A stretch of DNA of 64,000 nucleotides from the NCBI RefSeq assembly GCF_003032475.1, contig NZ_CP028369.1, forward strand, positions 620,001 to 684,000. Reading direction: 5' to 3'. Source of the DNA: Streptomyces sp. P3 (GTDB lineage: Bacteria; Actinomycetota; Actinomycetes; Streptomycetales; Streptomycetaceae). Within the stretch, counting starts at the first letter, position 1; every line of letters begins with the position of its first letter. The notes beneath the pieces are model-generated. The model saw only the letters and a list, made by a program, of their open reading frames with translations, ran no database searches and was not told the DNA's origin. A program made the position numbers and the translations under genes. Below are positions 41,169 to 49,767 of this stretch, piece by piece.

Positions 41169-41726
41169 GTGGAGCAAGTTGGGCAGAGCCCAGAGAGCGC
41201 GTTCGGGGAGGCGCCGTTGCGGACTGGCAGGAAGCGACCCGACGTACCGGAGCCGGATCGTCCGTGGAGCGAGATCGTGCCCGGGCTGTGGATGGGCGGT
41301 CATGGGTTCCGGGGGCGTTCCGGAGAGCGGGAGCTCGCCGTGGTGCGGGACGAGTTCGATCTCGTCCAGACGCTGACCCGGGCCAGGCCCGGACACGGGC
41401 CCGGACCCGGTGTGGAGCACCATGTGTGGCCGATTCCCGACGGACCGCTGGACGGTACCCAGCTCGCCGGGGTGATCCGGCTGGCGCAGGCCGCGGGTGA
41501 CGCACTGGACGCGGGGCGGACGGTCCTCGTGCGCTGTTACAGCGGTTACAACCGGTCGGGGCTGGTCGTCGCGCATGCGCTGGTGCTCCGGGGGCGCTCG
41601 GCCGACGACGCGATCCGGCTGATACGGTCACGGCGCTCACCGTGGGCCCTGCACAACGAGCTGTTCGTGGAGTACCTGCGCGTGGGACTGGCGACGGCCC
41701 GACTGCTCGAGGAGTTGGCCGAGTAA
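41169..41726 (+). CDS. Dual-specificity-type protein phosphatase
   Basis: This 185-residue protein starts at GTG 41169. The phosphatase signature is VLVRCYSGYNRSGLVVAHAL (C-x5-R-S), with the general-acid Asp probably in HHVWPIPDGPLDG. It should remove phosphate from Tyr or Ser/Thr residues, or from a small phosphorylated molecule. It sits ahead of a lipoprotein/histidine-kinase pair in the same direction, with a 193-bp gap, so a shared pathway is possible but not shown. Confidence 0.88.
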   Translation: MEQVGQSPESAFGEAPLRTGRKRPDVPEPDRPWSEIVPGLWMGGHGFRGRSGERELAVVRDEFDLVQTLTRARPGHGPGPGVEHHVWPIPDGPLDGTQLAGVIRLAQAAGDALDAGRTVLVRCYSGYNRSGLVVAHALVLRGRSADDAIRLIRSRRSPWALHNELFVEYLRVGLATARLLEELAE

Positions 41727-41919
41727 TCGTTTCGCCGTGGTCAGCGCCTCGGCAACGGCTCGGCACCGACTCGGCATCGGCTCATCCTTCCGGCCCACCG
41801 GTACGCAAATCGGACTTCCTTACGAATTAAGGTGTGCGGGGGCCGGTATCGACGCCGGTCGCAGGCCGTCACCACCGTCACGGTCACCGGTCGCAGGCCC
41901 GAGGAGTCACAGGAGTCCC

Positions 41920-42843
41920 GTGTTCCGCAGTCGTCCCGCCGACCCCGGCAACCCCGGTCCGTCCGGCCCGAGCGGTTCCGGTCCGTCCGGCCCGCACGGT
42001 CGTCTCGGCGGTCCCGGACGCTCCGGCGTGCCGGTCCGCCGCGCCCGGACCGCGCTCGCCGCCGTCGCCGTCGTCCTGCTGGGCTCGGTCGTCGCGGGCT
42101 GCGGAGACGCCGGAGAGCTGAAGGGCGCCGGCGCCACGCCGACGGCGATCAGCCCGGACCGGCTCTGGCCGGACCTGACCCCCGCCTCCCGCCCCGCCTT
42201 CGACATCGGCGAGGTGGAGACCGAGGTGGTGCGGGGCGTCACCGTGCCCGGCGGGGACATCCGGGCGGTGGACCCGGTCTCGGTGGTCCGCCGGGAGATC
42301 GCCCGGAATCCGGGCGACTACGGTGCGGGAGCGTTCGCGGAGACGGCCCGCCGGATGGCGGACTGCGGCAGGAGCGGCGCGAAGGCGGCCGGGTGCCCCG
42401 TCCTCAAGGCGTACTACCGCGACCTCACCGGGGACGGTCACGCCGACATGACGCTGGGTTTCCGGCAGCTGCCCGGCAACCTCACGGCGGTCCGCGTCTA
42501 CACCGTCCGCAAGAACCGGCTGGTGCAGATCATGGGTTACGAGGACGCGGTCAGCGGGGTCGAGCTGGCCGCGCGGTCCGTGATCATCCGCGCTCCCTCG
42601 GAGGTCGCCGGGTACGAGTACCGCCTGCAGTGGACCTGGGACCAGCAGCAGCAGGCCATGCTGCTCACCCACGACGAGATGCTGCGCACCGGCGACCGCA
42701 AGCACACGCCGCGGTCGTCCGCCTCCGCCCCCACCCCGGGAACGACGCCCCCTCCGACCGCCTCCTCCGCGACCTCGCCGGCGCCCCCGTCCGGCCGGGG
42801 GTCCGACTCCCCCGCCGCCGCCTCACCCGCGAGCGGCCGATGA
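41920..42843 (+). CDS. Lipoprotein preceding a sensor histidine kinase
   Basis: GTG 41920 follows AGGAG at 4-nt spacing. The protein has 307 residues. A long Pro/Gly/Ser N-region precedes the hydrophobic core (RTALAAVAVVLLGSVVAGCG) with VAGC lipobox. The mature part includes KAYYRDLTGDGHADMTLGFR, a possible calcium-type DxDGxxD loop, and ends in a Pro/Ser/Ala tail. Its stop overlaps the kinase start as ATGA, so the two are co-translated. In analogous Streptomyces operons (CseA, AfsQ3) lipoproteins modulate the kinase. That role is inferred here. Confidence 0.88.
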   Translation: MFRSRPADPGNPGPSGPSGSGPSGPHGRLGGPGRSGVPVRRARTALAAVAVVLLGSVVAGCGDAGELKGAGATPTAISPDRLWPDLTPASRPAFDIGEVETEVVRGVTVPGGDIRAVDPVSVVRREIARNPGDYGAGAFAETARRMADCGRSGAKAAGCPVLKAYYRDLTGDGHADMTLGFRQLPGNLTAVRVYTVRKNRLVQIMGYEDAVSGVELAARSVIIRAPSEVAGYEYRLQWTWDQQQQAMLLTHDEMLRTGDRKHTPRSSASAPTPGTTPPPTASSATSPAPPSGRGSDSPAAASPASGR

Positions 42844-44234
42844 GACTGGGGGTGCCCTCGTGGGCCGGCACGCTCGCCGTGAAGGCGGCCGTCTTCATCA
42901 CCGTGATGTGCTGCGCGCTGGCCGCCCTGCTCGGTGTGCTCGTGCACGTCTCGGTGACGAACCAGACCGTCGGCCAGGCCCGCGGCCTCGCGCTGTCCAG
43001 GCTGAAGGAGGCGACGGCGGCGTTCGAGACCGGGGACACGCTCGGCTGGGGAGCGCGCGTCGACCCGCCGGGACTGCCCTCCTCGCTGCGGACGTTGGCG
43101 GCGGCCGGGGAACGCGGCACCATCGTCGCCGACCGCGAGGGACGGCCCACGATGTGGGCGGCGGGTCCGGTGGACGGCGGGCGGGCCCTCGCGGTCGCCG
43201 TCGACTACTCGCAGAGCGCCCGCACCATCGAGGCGCTGGACACCGCGATCCTGTGGTCGTCGGCGCTGGCGATCGGGGCGACGCTGCTGGTCGGCGCGGT
43301 CGCGGTGACCCGCGTGACGCGGCGGCTGCACACCACCGCCCAGGTGGCCCGGCGGATCACCGCCGGCGATCTGGACGCCCGCGTGAACGACCCGCGCACG
43401 AGGGAACCGGGCCGGCCGCGGGACGAGGTGGGCACCGTCGCCGCCGCCCTGGACTCGATGGCGTCCTCGCTGCAGGGCAAGCTGCTGAGCGAACAGCGGT
43501 TCACCGCCGACGTGGCGCATGAACTTCGGACGCCACTGACCGGGCTGCACGCGGCGGCCGAACTGCTGCCGCCGGGACGGCCCACCGAGCTGGTGCGCGA
43601 CCGGGTGGCGGCGCTGCGCACCCTCACCGAGGACCTGCTGGAGATCTCCCGGCTGGACACCGGGCGGGAGCGGCTGGAGCTGGACGCCGAGGACCTGACG
43701 GCGCTGGTGGTGCGGGTCGTGCGGACGGCCGAGGCCTCGGACGGCTCGAGCGGCGCGGCTGGTTCGGGTGCGGCCGGCGGGACGGCTGCCGGCAGCGGCT
43801 CGGGCGGCTCGGTCCGTCCGGGCGGCTCGGGCGGCTCCGGGAGCCCGACGGCCGGCATCGCGGTCACCGTCGTCCGGGACGCACGCGTCGAGACCGACCG
43901 ACGGCGCCTCGAACGGGTGCTGGGGAATCTGCTGGCCAACGCGCGCCGGCACGGACGGGCGCCGGTCGTGTTGACGGTGAACGGGCCGACGGTCACCGTG
44001 CGGGACCACGGGGACGGCTATCCGGAGTACCTCGTCACCCACGGGCCGCAGCGGTTCCGTACCGAAGGCGGGGCGAAGGGGCACGGACTCGGCCTGACGA
44101 TCGCGGTGGGACAGGCGGAGGTGCTGGGGGCGCGGCTGACGTTCGCCAACGCCGCGGACGGCGGCGCGGTGGCGACCCTGACGCTGCCTCAGACGCCTCC
44201 GGCCGCGAGCGGCCTCCCCGATGGCGCAGCGTGA
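42840..44234 (+). CDS. Sensor histidine kinase without a neighbouring response regulator
   Basis: This 464-residue kinase has TM helix 1 at ~14-36, an extracytoplasmic sensor of ~90 residues, TM2 at ~135-160, and a HAMP domain (RVTRRLHTTAQVARRITAGD). The H-box is FTADVAHELRTPLTGLHAAA, with the phospho-acceptor His at about residue 227. The N-box is RVLGNLLANARRHG and the G-box is GGAKGHGLGLTIA. Between the dimerisation and ATPase domains lies a ~40-residue Gly/Ser/Ala run (SSGAAGSGAAGGTAAGSGSG), which is unusual. No response regulator is encoded within several kb, so the partner must be elsewhere. Confidence 0.92.
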   Translation: MRLGVPSWAGTLAVKAAVFITVMCCALAALLGVLVHVSVTNQTVGQARGLALSRLKEATAAFETGDTLGWGARVDPPGLPSSLRTLAAAGERGTIVADREGRPTMWAAGPVDGGRALAVAVDYSQSARTIEALDTAILWSSALAIGATLLVGAVAVTRVTRRLHTTAQVARRITAGDLDARVNDPRTREPGRPRDEVGTVAAALDSMASSLQGKLLSEQRFTADVAHELRTPLTGLHAAAELLPPGRPTELVRDRVAALRTLTEDLLEISRLDTGRERLELDAEDLTALVVRVVRTAEASDGSSGAAGSGAAGGTAAGSGSGGSVRPGGSGGSGSPTAGIAVTVVRDARVETDRRRLERVLGNLLANARRHGRAPVVLTVNGPTVTVRDHGDGYPEYLVTHGPQRFRTEGGAKGHGLGLTIAVGQAEVLGARLTFANAADGGAVATLTLPQTPPAASGLPDGAA

Positions 44235-44304
44235 CGGGCGGCGTGCACGAACCGCTCCTAGTGTGGCGATAAGTCAGCTTCACCCTCTTTGTGGAGGTAT
44301 CGCC

Positions 44305-44973
44305 ATGTCCCTGCGTTCCACTCTCACCCGCCTCGCCATAGTCACCGCGGCCGGCGCCCTCGCCGCCTCCGTCGCCGTCACCCCGGCACTCGCCGACGGC
44401 GGGGACGGCGTCCACGCCCGGCAGGGTGGAACGAACGACCGGCAGCACGAGGGCGGCGACGCCCGGCAGTCCGGCGGTGGTGACGGCGGTGACGACTGGC
44501 AGGCCGAGGGCGGCGACGGCGACGCCTGGCAGTCCGGCGACCAGAACGGCAACCAGTCCGGCGGCAACCAGTGGCAGTCCGGCGGCAACCAGTCCGGCGG
44601 CAACCAGTGGCAGTCCGGCGGCAACCAGTCCGGCGGCAACCAGTGGCAGTCCGGCGGCAACCAGTCCGGCGGCAGCCAGTCCGGGGGCAGCCAGTCCGGG
44701 GGCAGCCAATGGCAGTCGGGCAGCCACCAGAACGACGGCCGCCGCTCGCGCGGGCGCGTCACCGCGAGCGAACTGCTGCTGCGCAGCGCGCCCACCCGGG
44801 CGAGTCAGGTGATCCGGGTCGTCCACCGCGGAGACATCGTCTCCATCTTCTGCAGGACCTCGGGTCAGAACGTGCAGGGCAACACGCACTGGTATCTCCT
44901 GACGGACGGCACCTGGGCCTGGGGCTCGGCGCGCTACATCGAGACCATCGGAGCGGCGCCGCGCTGGTGCTGA
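44305..44973 (+). CDS. Secreted repeat protein with SH3-like C-terminus
   Basis: ATG 44305 follows GGAGGT. The 222-residue protein has a signal peptide (MSLRSTLTRLAIVTAAGALA...TPALADGG). Residues ~30-145 are low-complexity Gly/Asn/Gln/Ser, including a 12-residue unit SGGNQSGGNQWQ repeated about three times and SGGSQ variants. A bacterial SH3-type domain follows (VTASELLLRSAPTRASQVIR...HRGDIVSIFCR...NTHWYLLTDGTWAWGSARYI) with two Cys. The architecture suggests a cell-wall-associated, flexible secreted protein. The Gln/Asn-rich part could self-associate. Confidence 0.88.
   Translation: MSLRSTLTRLAIVTAAGALAASVAVTPALADGGDGVHARQGGTNDRQHEGGDARQSGGGDGGDDWQAEGGDGDAWQSGDQNGNQSGGNQWQSGGNQSGGNQWQSGGNQSGGNQWQSGGNQSGGSQSGGSQSGGSQWQSGSHQNDGRRSRGRVTASELLLRSAPTRASQVIRVVHRGDIVSIFCRTSGQNVQGNTHWYLLTDGTWAWGSARYIETIGAAPRWC
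44550..44712 (+). repeat. In-frame 36-bp tandem repeat
   Basis: Copies of a 36-bp unit (including CAGTGGCAGTCCGGCGGCAA) encode SGGNQSGGNQWQ in the secreted protein. A shorter 15-bp unit (CAGTCCGGGGGCAGC) follows. Near-identical copies make length variation by slippage likely. Confidence 0.85.
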
Positions 44974-45026
44974 CACGACCACCCGTCACGGCTCAACAAG
45001 GAGCCACATTTGGGTAAGTTCCGGAC

Positions 45027-46583
45027 ATGACGAACACCGGAGTCGGAGCGGGAACGACCGTGGTGGCGGCCGACGCGCCCGCTCCCGCGGCAGGCCTCCC
45101 CCGGCGCCGTGGCGTCGAGCTCGCCCTGATCGTCCTGGCCGTCCTGCTCTCGGTGTACGGCTACTGCGCGGTCGGCCTGGCGAAGCTCGGCGCCGTCCCG
45201 CCCGGCGCCGCCGGCTACGGCGCGGGGCTCGGGGTCCTCGCGCTGCTGGCGCATCTCACGGTGCGGTGGCGCGCACCGTGCGCCGACCCGCTGCTGCTGC
45301 CCATCGCCGTGCTGCTCAACGGGATCGGCCTGGTGCTGATCTACCGGCTCGACCTGGAGACGCCCGGCGACCGGGCCGCGCCCGCCCAACTGGTGTGGTC
45401 CACCGTCGGGGTGGCTTTGTTCATCGTGGTGGTGACCGTGCTGGGCGACCACCGCGTGCTGCAGCGGTACGCGTACGTCTGCGTGGTCGCGGCGCTCGCC
45501 CTGCTCACCCTCCCGGTCCTCTTCCCGCCGGTGAACGGGGCGCGCATCTGGATCCGGGTCGCCGGGTTCTCCATCCAGCCCGGCGAGTTCGCCAAGGTGC
45601 TGCTGGCGGTGTTCTTCGCGGCGTATCTGGCCGCCAACCGCACGGCGCTGACGTACGCGGGCCGGCGGATCTGGCGCTTCACGCGCATGCAGCTGCCGAC
45701 CGGGCGCGTGCTCGGCCCGATCGTCGCGATCTGGCTGCTGAGCGTCGGCGTGCTGGTGCTGGAACGGGACCTCGGCACCTCCCTGCTCTTCTTCGGCCTG
45801 TTCGTGGTGATGCTCTACGTGGCCACGGGCCGCACCGGCTGGATCGCCATGGGCCTGCTGCTCGCCTCGCTGGGCGCGGTCGCCGTCGGACGTCTCGAAC
45901 CGCACGTGCACAGCCGGGTCGAGGACTGGCTGCACCCGTTCGCCTCCATCGACGCCGGCCAGGGCCCCAACCAGCTCGCGCAGTCGCTGTTCTCCTTCGC
46001 GGCCGGCGGGACGCTCGGCACCGGGCTCGGCCTCGGTCACTCCGTCCTCATCGGCTTCGCCGCGAAGTCGGACTTCATCCTGGCGACGGCCGGCGAGGAA
46101 CTGGGCCTGGCGGGGCTGTCGGCGCTGTTCCTGCTGTACGGGCTGCTGGTGGAACGCGGCTTCCGGGCCGGACTGTCGCTGCGCGACCCCTTCGGACGGC
46201 TGCTGGCGGCCGGCCTCGCCTCGATCGTGGCGCTCCAGGTGTTCGTGATCGCGGGCGGGGTGACCGGCCTGATCCCGCTGACCGGCATGGCGATGCCGTT
46301 CCTGGCGCAGGGCGGCTCCTCGGTCGTCACCAACTGGGCGATCGTGGCACTGCTGATCCGGGTCAGCGACTCGGCGCGGCGGCCGTACGACGAGGCGCGC
46401 CACGCGGCGCACGGCGACGCGGGACACGGGACGGACGACCCGGCGGGACCCGACGCACACGACGCCGCGGGACACGAAGCGCACGGCGAGGCGGGCCCCG
46501 AGGCGGGCCCCCACGCGCGCGGCGAAGGACTCGGCGAAGCGCGCGGCCGAGCCGCCGACCACACCTCACGGAGGCCCGGGTGA
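45027..46583 (+). CDS. FtsW/RodA-family (SEDS) protein with His-rich tail
   Basis: This is a 518-residue SEDS glycosyltransferase with about 10-12 membrane helices. Conserved blocks include VNGARIWIRVAGFSIQPGEF (WI.(V)...QPGE), LVLERDLGTSLLFFGLFVVM (the catalytic-type Asp in ERDLG), AAKSDFILATAGEELGLAG and AMPFLAQGGSSVVTNWAIVA. It polymerises peptidoglycan glycan strands together with a class B PBP. After the last helix come ~80 residues rich in His, Gly, Ala and Asp (HAAHGDAGHGTDDPAGPDAH), which may bind metal or be disordered. The stop overlaps the PBP start (GTGA). It is not next to the usual pkn/pstP/fha cluster, so it is probably an additional pair. Confidence 0.93.
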   Translation: MTNTGVGAGTTVVAADAPAPAAGLPRRRGVELALIVLAVLLSVYGYCAVGLAKLGAVPPGAAGYGAGLGVLALLAHLTVRWRAPCADPLLLPIAVLLNGIGLVLIYRLDLETPGDRAAPAQLVWSTVGVALFIVVVTVLGDHRVLQRYAYVCVVAALALLTLPVLFPPVNGARIWIRVAGFSIQPGEFAKVLLAVFFAAYLAANRTALTYAGRRIWRFTRMQLPTGRVLGPIVAIWLLSVGVLVLERDLGTSLLFFGLFVVMLYVATGRTGWIAMGLLLASLGAVAVGRLEPHVHSRVEDWLHPFASIDAGQGPNQLAQSLFSFAAGGTLGTGLGLGHSVLIGFAAKSDFILATAGEELGLAGLSALFLLYGLLVERGFRAGLSLRDPFGRLLAAGLASIVALQVFVIAGGVTGLIPLTGMAMPFLAQGGSSVVTNWAIVALLIRVSDSARRPYDEARHAAHGDAGHGTDDPAGPDAHDAAGHEAHGEAGPEAGPHARGEGLGEARGRAADHTSRRPG

Positions 46584-48034
46584 CCCGGCACATCCGGCGG
46601 GCCGCCGCGTTCTGCGCCCTGCTGCTGGCGGCGCTCCTGGTCAACGCCACGCGCGTCCAGGTCGTCCGGTCCGAGGCGTACGACGGCAACCCGGCCAACC
46701 GGCGGGCGGCCATCGCCCGTTACGCCCAGCCGCGCGGCGACATCCTGGTCGGCGGGGTCCCGGTCACCGGCTCCCGGGACACCGGTGAGCAACTGCGCTA
46801 CGAGCGCACGTACCGCGACGGGCCGCTGTACGCGCCGGTGACGGGCTTCGCCTCGCAGGTGTACGGGACGACGTTCCTGGAGCACAGCGGGGACGGCGTG
46901 CTGTCCGGTTCGGACCCTGCGCTCGCCTCGTTCCCGCTGTGGGACGACGTCACCCGCGGCCGGCCGGCCGCCGGCGACGTGGTGACCACGCTGAACCCGA
47001 GGGCCCAGCGGGCCGCGTTCGAGGGGCTGGACGGGCGCAAGGGTGCGGTGGCGGCGGTGGAGCCGTCGACGGGCCGGGTGCTGGCGCTGGTGTCGAGTCC
47101 GTCGTACGACCCGGCCGCGCTGTCCGGGAACGACGCCCGCGCGGAGCGGGCCTGGGCGCGGCTCAACGGCGACCCGGACCGGCCGATGCTCAACCGGGCG
47201 GTGCGGCAGACGTATCCGCCGGGTTCCACGTTCAAGGTGGTCACCGCGGCGGCGGCGCTGGACGCCGGGGTGATCGCCGACCTGGACGCGGCGACCGACT
47301 CCCCCGCCCCCTACCGGCTGCCCGGGACGCGGACGCGGCTGACCAACGAGGGCGACGGCTGCGAGGACGCCCCGCTGCGGGACGCCTTCGAGTGGTCGTG
47401 CAACACGGTGTTCGCGAAACTCGGCGTGGACACCGGTCTGGCCCGGATGACCCGGACGGCGCAGGCGTTCGGCTTCAACGACCCCGACGTGCGGATCCCG
47501 TTCGCCGTCGCGCCGAGCACCTTCGACACCTCGCTCGACCGGGCCCAGCTGGCGCTGTCCTCGATCGGCCAGTACAACACGCGGGCCACTCCACTGCAGA
47601 TGGCGATGGTGTCGGCGGCGGTGGCCGACGGCGGTCAGGTGCGCACGCCGTACCTGGTGGAGCGGACGACGCGCCGGGGCGGGGTCACGGTGTCCACCAC
47701 CACACCCCGTCCGTCGCGGCAGGCGATGCTGCCCTCGACGGCGCGACGGTTGCGCGAGCTGATGACGGACGTGGTGCGGGAGGGCACCGGTGTGAACGCC
47801 GCGATCCCGGGCGCGGTCGTCGGCGGCAAGACGGGCACCGCGCAGCACGGCCTCGGCAACGCGGGCATCCCCTACGCCTGGTTCGTCTCCTGGGCGCAGG
47901 ACATGCGGGACATGGAGCCGCGGGTCGCGGTCGCGGTGGTGGTGGAGGACGGGTCGGCGCGCCGCGGGGACATCACCGGCGGCGGGATGGCGGCCCCGAT
48001 CGCGCGTGCCGTGATGGAGGCGGTGCTGGACTGA
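46580..48034 (+). CDS. Class B penicillin-binding protein (PbpA-like transpeptidase)
   Basis: This 484-residue protein starts at GTG 46580 (VTRHIRRAAAFCALLLAALL) with one N-terminal membrane anchor. A pedestal region with RYAQPRGDILVGGVPV leads to the transpeptidase domain. Its motifs are SxxK in YPPGSTFKVVTAAAALD, SxN in DAFEWSCNTVFAKLG, and KTG in VVGGKTGTAQHG. It cross-links peptide stems of the cell wall. Overlap with the SEDS gene implies co-translation and a 1:1 complex. It probably serves a specialised growth or sporulation step. The exact paralogue is not determined. Confidence 0.94.
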   Translation: MTRHIRRAAAFCALLLAALLVNATRVQVVRSEAYDGNPANRRAAIARYAQPRGDILVGGVPVTGSRDTGEQLRYERTYRDGPLYAPVTGFASQVYGTTFLEHSGDGVLSGSDPALASFPLWDDVTRGRPAAGDVVTTLNPRAQRAAFEGLDGRKGAVAAVEPSTGRVLALVSSPSYDPAALSGNDARAERAWARLNGDPDRPMLNRAVRQTYPPGSTFKVVTAAAALDAGVIADLDAATDSPAPYRLPGTRTRLTNEGDGCEDAPLRDAFEWSCNTVFAKLGVDTGLARMTRTAQAFGFNDPDVRIPFAVAPSTFDTSLDRAQLALSSIGQYNTRATPLQMAMVSAAVADGGQVRTPYLVERTTRRGGVTVSTTTPRPSRQAMLPSTARRLRELMTDVVREGTGVNAAIPGAVVGGKTGTAQHGLGNAGIPYAWFVSWAQDMRDMEPRVAVAVVVEDGSARRGDITGGGMAAPIARAVMEAVLD

Positions 48035-48093
48035 CGGCTTTCGGTGCTCCGGAGGACCTCGGCCGCCCGGTGCGGGCAATTCCGCACAGGGGA

Positions 48094-48125
48094 TTGACGG
48101 GCTTGCTGACAGGCAGTCTCATAAG
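48094..48125 (+). promoter_or_regulatory. Candidate promoter of the diiron oxygenase gene
   Basis: TTGACG (48094-48099) lies 29 bp before the ATG. About 17-20 bp downstream are TCTCAT/CATAAG, one of which could be a -10. The stretch CTGACAGGCAGTCTCA has partial dyad symmetry and could be an operator for the TetR protein encoded downstream. Weak evidence. Confidence 0.35.
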
Positions 48126-48128
48126 TGC

Positions 48129-49067
48129 ATGACGACCCTCACGGATGCCGACGCGGTGGAAGGGCTGCGGGACGCGCTGGGCCTGCTCAAGGACCGGGAA
48201 CAGGTGGCCGAGCGGCTGCTCGCGTCCTCCGCCAAGCACTCCTTCGACCCGGACCAGGAACTGGACTGGGACGCCCCCTTCGAGGAGGGCAAGTGGTTCT
48301 GGCCGCCGGAGCTCGTGTCGCTGTACGACACGCCGCTGTGGCGGCGGATGGGCGAGGAGCAGCGCATCCTGCTGTCCCAGCACGAGGCCGCCGCGCTCGC
48401 CTCGCTGGGGATCTGGTTCGAGATCATTCTCATGCAGCTGCTCGTCCGGCACATCTACGACAAGGCGGCGACGAGCGCGCACGTGCGGTACGCGCTCACC
48501 GAGATCGAGGACGAGTGCCGGCACTCGAAGATGTTCGCCCGGCTGATCTCGCACGGCGACACGCCCTGGTACCCGGTGAGCCGCGCCCACCAGAACCTGG
48601 GCCGCGTCTTCAAGACGATCTCCACCACCCCCGGTTCCTTCACCGCGACGCTGCTCGGCGAGGAGGTCCTCGACTGGATGCAGCGGCTGACCTTCCCGGA
48701 CGAGCGGGTCCAGCCGCTGGTGCGGGGCGTCACCCGGATCCACGTCGTGGAGGAGGCCCGGCACGTGCGCTACGCCCGCGAGGAGCTGCGCCGGCAGATG
48801 GTGACCGCCCCGCGCTGGTCCCAGGAGTTCACCAGGGTCACGTCGGGTGAGTTCGCCCGGGTGTTCTCGGTGGCCTTCGTGAATCCGGAGGTCTACACGA
48901 ACGTCGGCCTGGACCGCCGGGAGGCCATGGCGCAGGTCCGGGCGAGCGGGCACCGCCGGGAGATCATGCAGACCGGCTCGAAGCGGCTGACGGACTTCCT
49001 GGACGACATCGGGGTGCTGCGGGGCGTCGGACGCCGGCTGTGGCGGTCGTCCGGCCTGCTGCCGTAG
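48129..49067 (+). CDS. AurF-like diiron oxygenase
   Basis: This 312-residue protein starts MTTLTDADAVEGLRDALGLL. Metal-ligand helices are visible: LSQHEAAALASLGIWFEIIL, EIEDECRHSKMFARLI (E-x-x-x-H type), LLGEEVLDWMQRL and IHVVEEARHVRYAREELRR (EExRH). This is the pattern of the AurF family, non-haem diiron N-oxygenases that act on aryl-amines. Here no biosynthetic cluster surrounds it, and such paired AurF/TetR genes are common in actinomycetes, so the substrate is unknown. A TetR gene follows 35 nt downstream. Confidence 0.9.
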   Translation: MTTLTDADAVEGLRDALGLLKDREQVAERLLASSAKHSFDPDQELDWDAPFEEGKWFWPPELVSLYDTPLWRRMGEEQRILLSQHEAAALASLGIWFEIILMQLLVRHIYDKAATSAHVRYALTEIEDECRHSKMFARLISHGDTPWYPVSRAHQNLGRVFKTISTTPGSFTATLLGEEVLDWMQRLTFPDERVQPLVRGVTRIHVVEEARHVRYAREELRRQMVTAPRWSQEFTRVTSGEFARVFSVAFVNPEVYTNVGLDRREAMAQVRASGHRREIMQTGSKRLTDFLDDIGVLRGVGRRLWRSSGLLP

Positions 49068-49102
49068 GCACGGCCCGGGGGCGGGGGATTACGCTGCACG
49101 TC

Positions 49103-49753
49103 ATGACGCCCGCCGCCCCCGCCTACCGTCGCCTCAGCGTGGAGGAGCGCCGCAGCCAGCTGCTGGAGGCCGCGCTCTCGCTGTTCGCGCACCGCGTCCC
49201 CGAGGACGTCTCGCTGGACGACGTGGCCGAGGCGGCCGGGGTCTCCCGGCCGCTCGTCTACCGGTACTTCCCCGGCGGCAAGCAGCAGCTCTACGAGGCC
49301 GCCCTGCGCTCCGCCGCCGACGAGCTGCACCACTGCTTCGACGAACCCCACGACGGGCCCCTCCTCCCCCGCCTCGCCCGTGTCCTCGACCGCTATCTGA
49401 CCTTCGTCGGCCGTCACGACGCCGGCTTCAGCGCCCTCCTCCAGGGCGGCAGCGTGGTCGAGACGTCCCGGACGACGGCCATCGTGGACGGCGTGCGCCG
49501 GGGCGCCGCCGAGGCCATCTACAGCCACCTGGGAGTGGCCGAACCCGGACCGCGGCTGCGGATGACCGTCCGCATGTGGATCACCGCGGTCGAGGCGGCC
49601 TCGCTGATCTGGCTCGACGAGGACCAGCAGCCGCCCGCCGACGAGCTGCGGGACTGGCTGGTCGACCAGTTCGTCGCCGTCCTCATGGTGACCGCGGCCC
49701 GGGACGCGCAGACCGCCGAGCTGGTACGGGGTGCGCTGGCCGCGGAGACCTGA
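49103..49753 (+). CDS. TetR-family regulator
   Basis: This 216-residue protein begins MTPAAPAYRRLSVEERRSQL. The HTH is in LDDVAEAAGVSRPLVYRYFP, preceded by the helix RRSQLLEAALSLFAHRV. The ligand-binding domain follows (YLTFVGRHDAGFSALLQGGS, WITAVEAASLIWLDEDQQPP). It lies immediately downstream of the AurF-like gene on the same strand, so it probably controls that gene and itself in response to a small ligand. Confidence 0.92.
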   Translation: MTPAAPAYRRLSVEERRSQLLEAALSLFAHRVPEDVSLDDVAEAAGVSRPLVYRYFPGGKQQLYEAALRSAADELHHCFDEPHDGPLLPRLARVLDRYLTFVGRHDAGFSALLQGGSVVETSRTTAIVDGVRRGAAEAIYSHLGVAEPGPRLRMTVRMWITAVEAASLIWLDEDQQPPADELRDWLVDQFVAVLMVTAARDAQTAELVRGALAAET

Positions 49754-49767
49754 TCGACACTGGGGGC

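Noticed and set aside
44550..44712. Second CRISPR-like array
   Set aside because: The repeats are in frame, encode a Gly/Asn/Gln-rich protein segment, and have no spacers.
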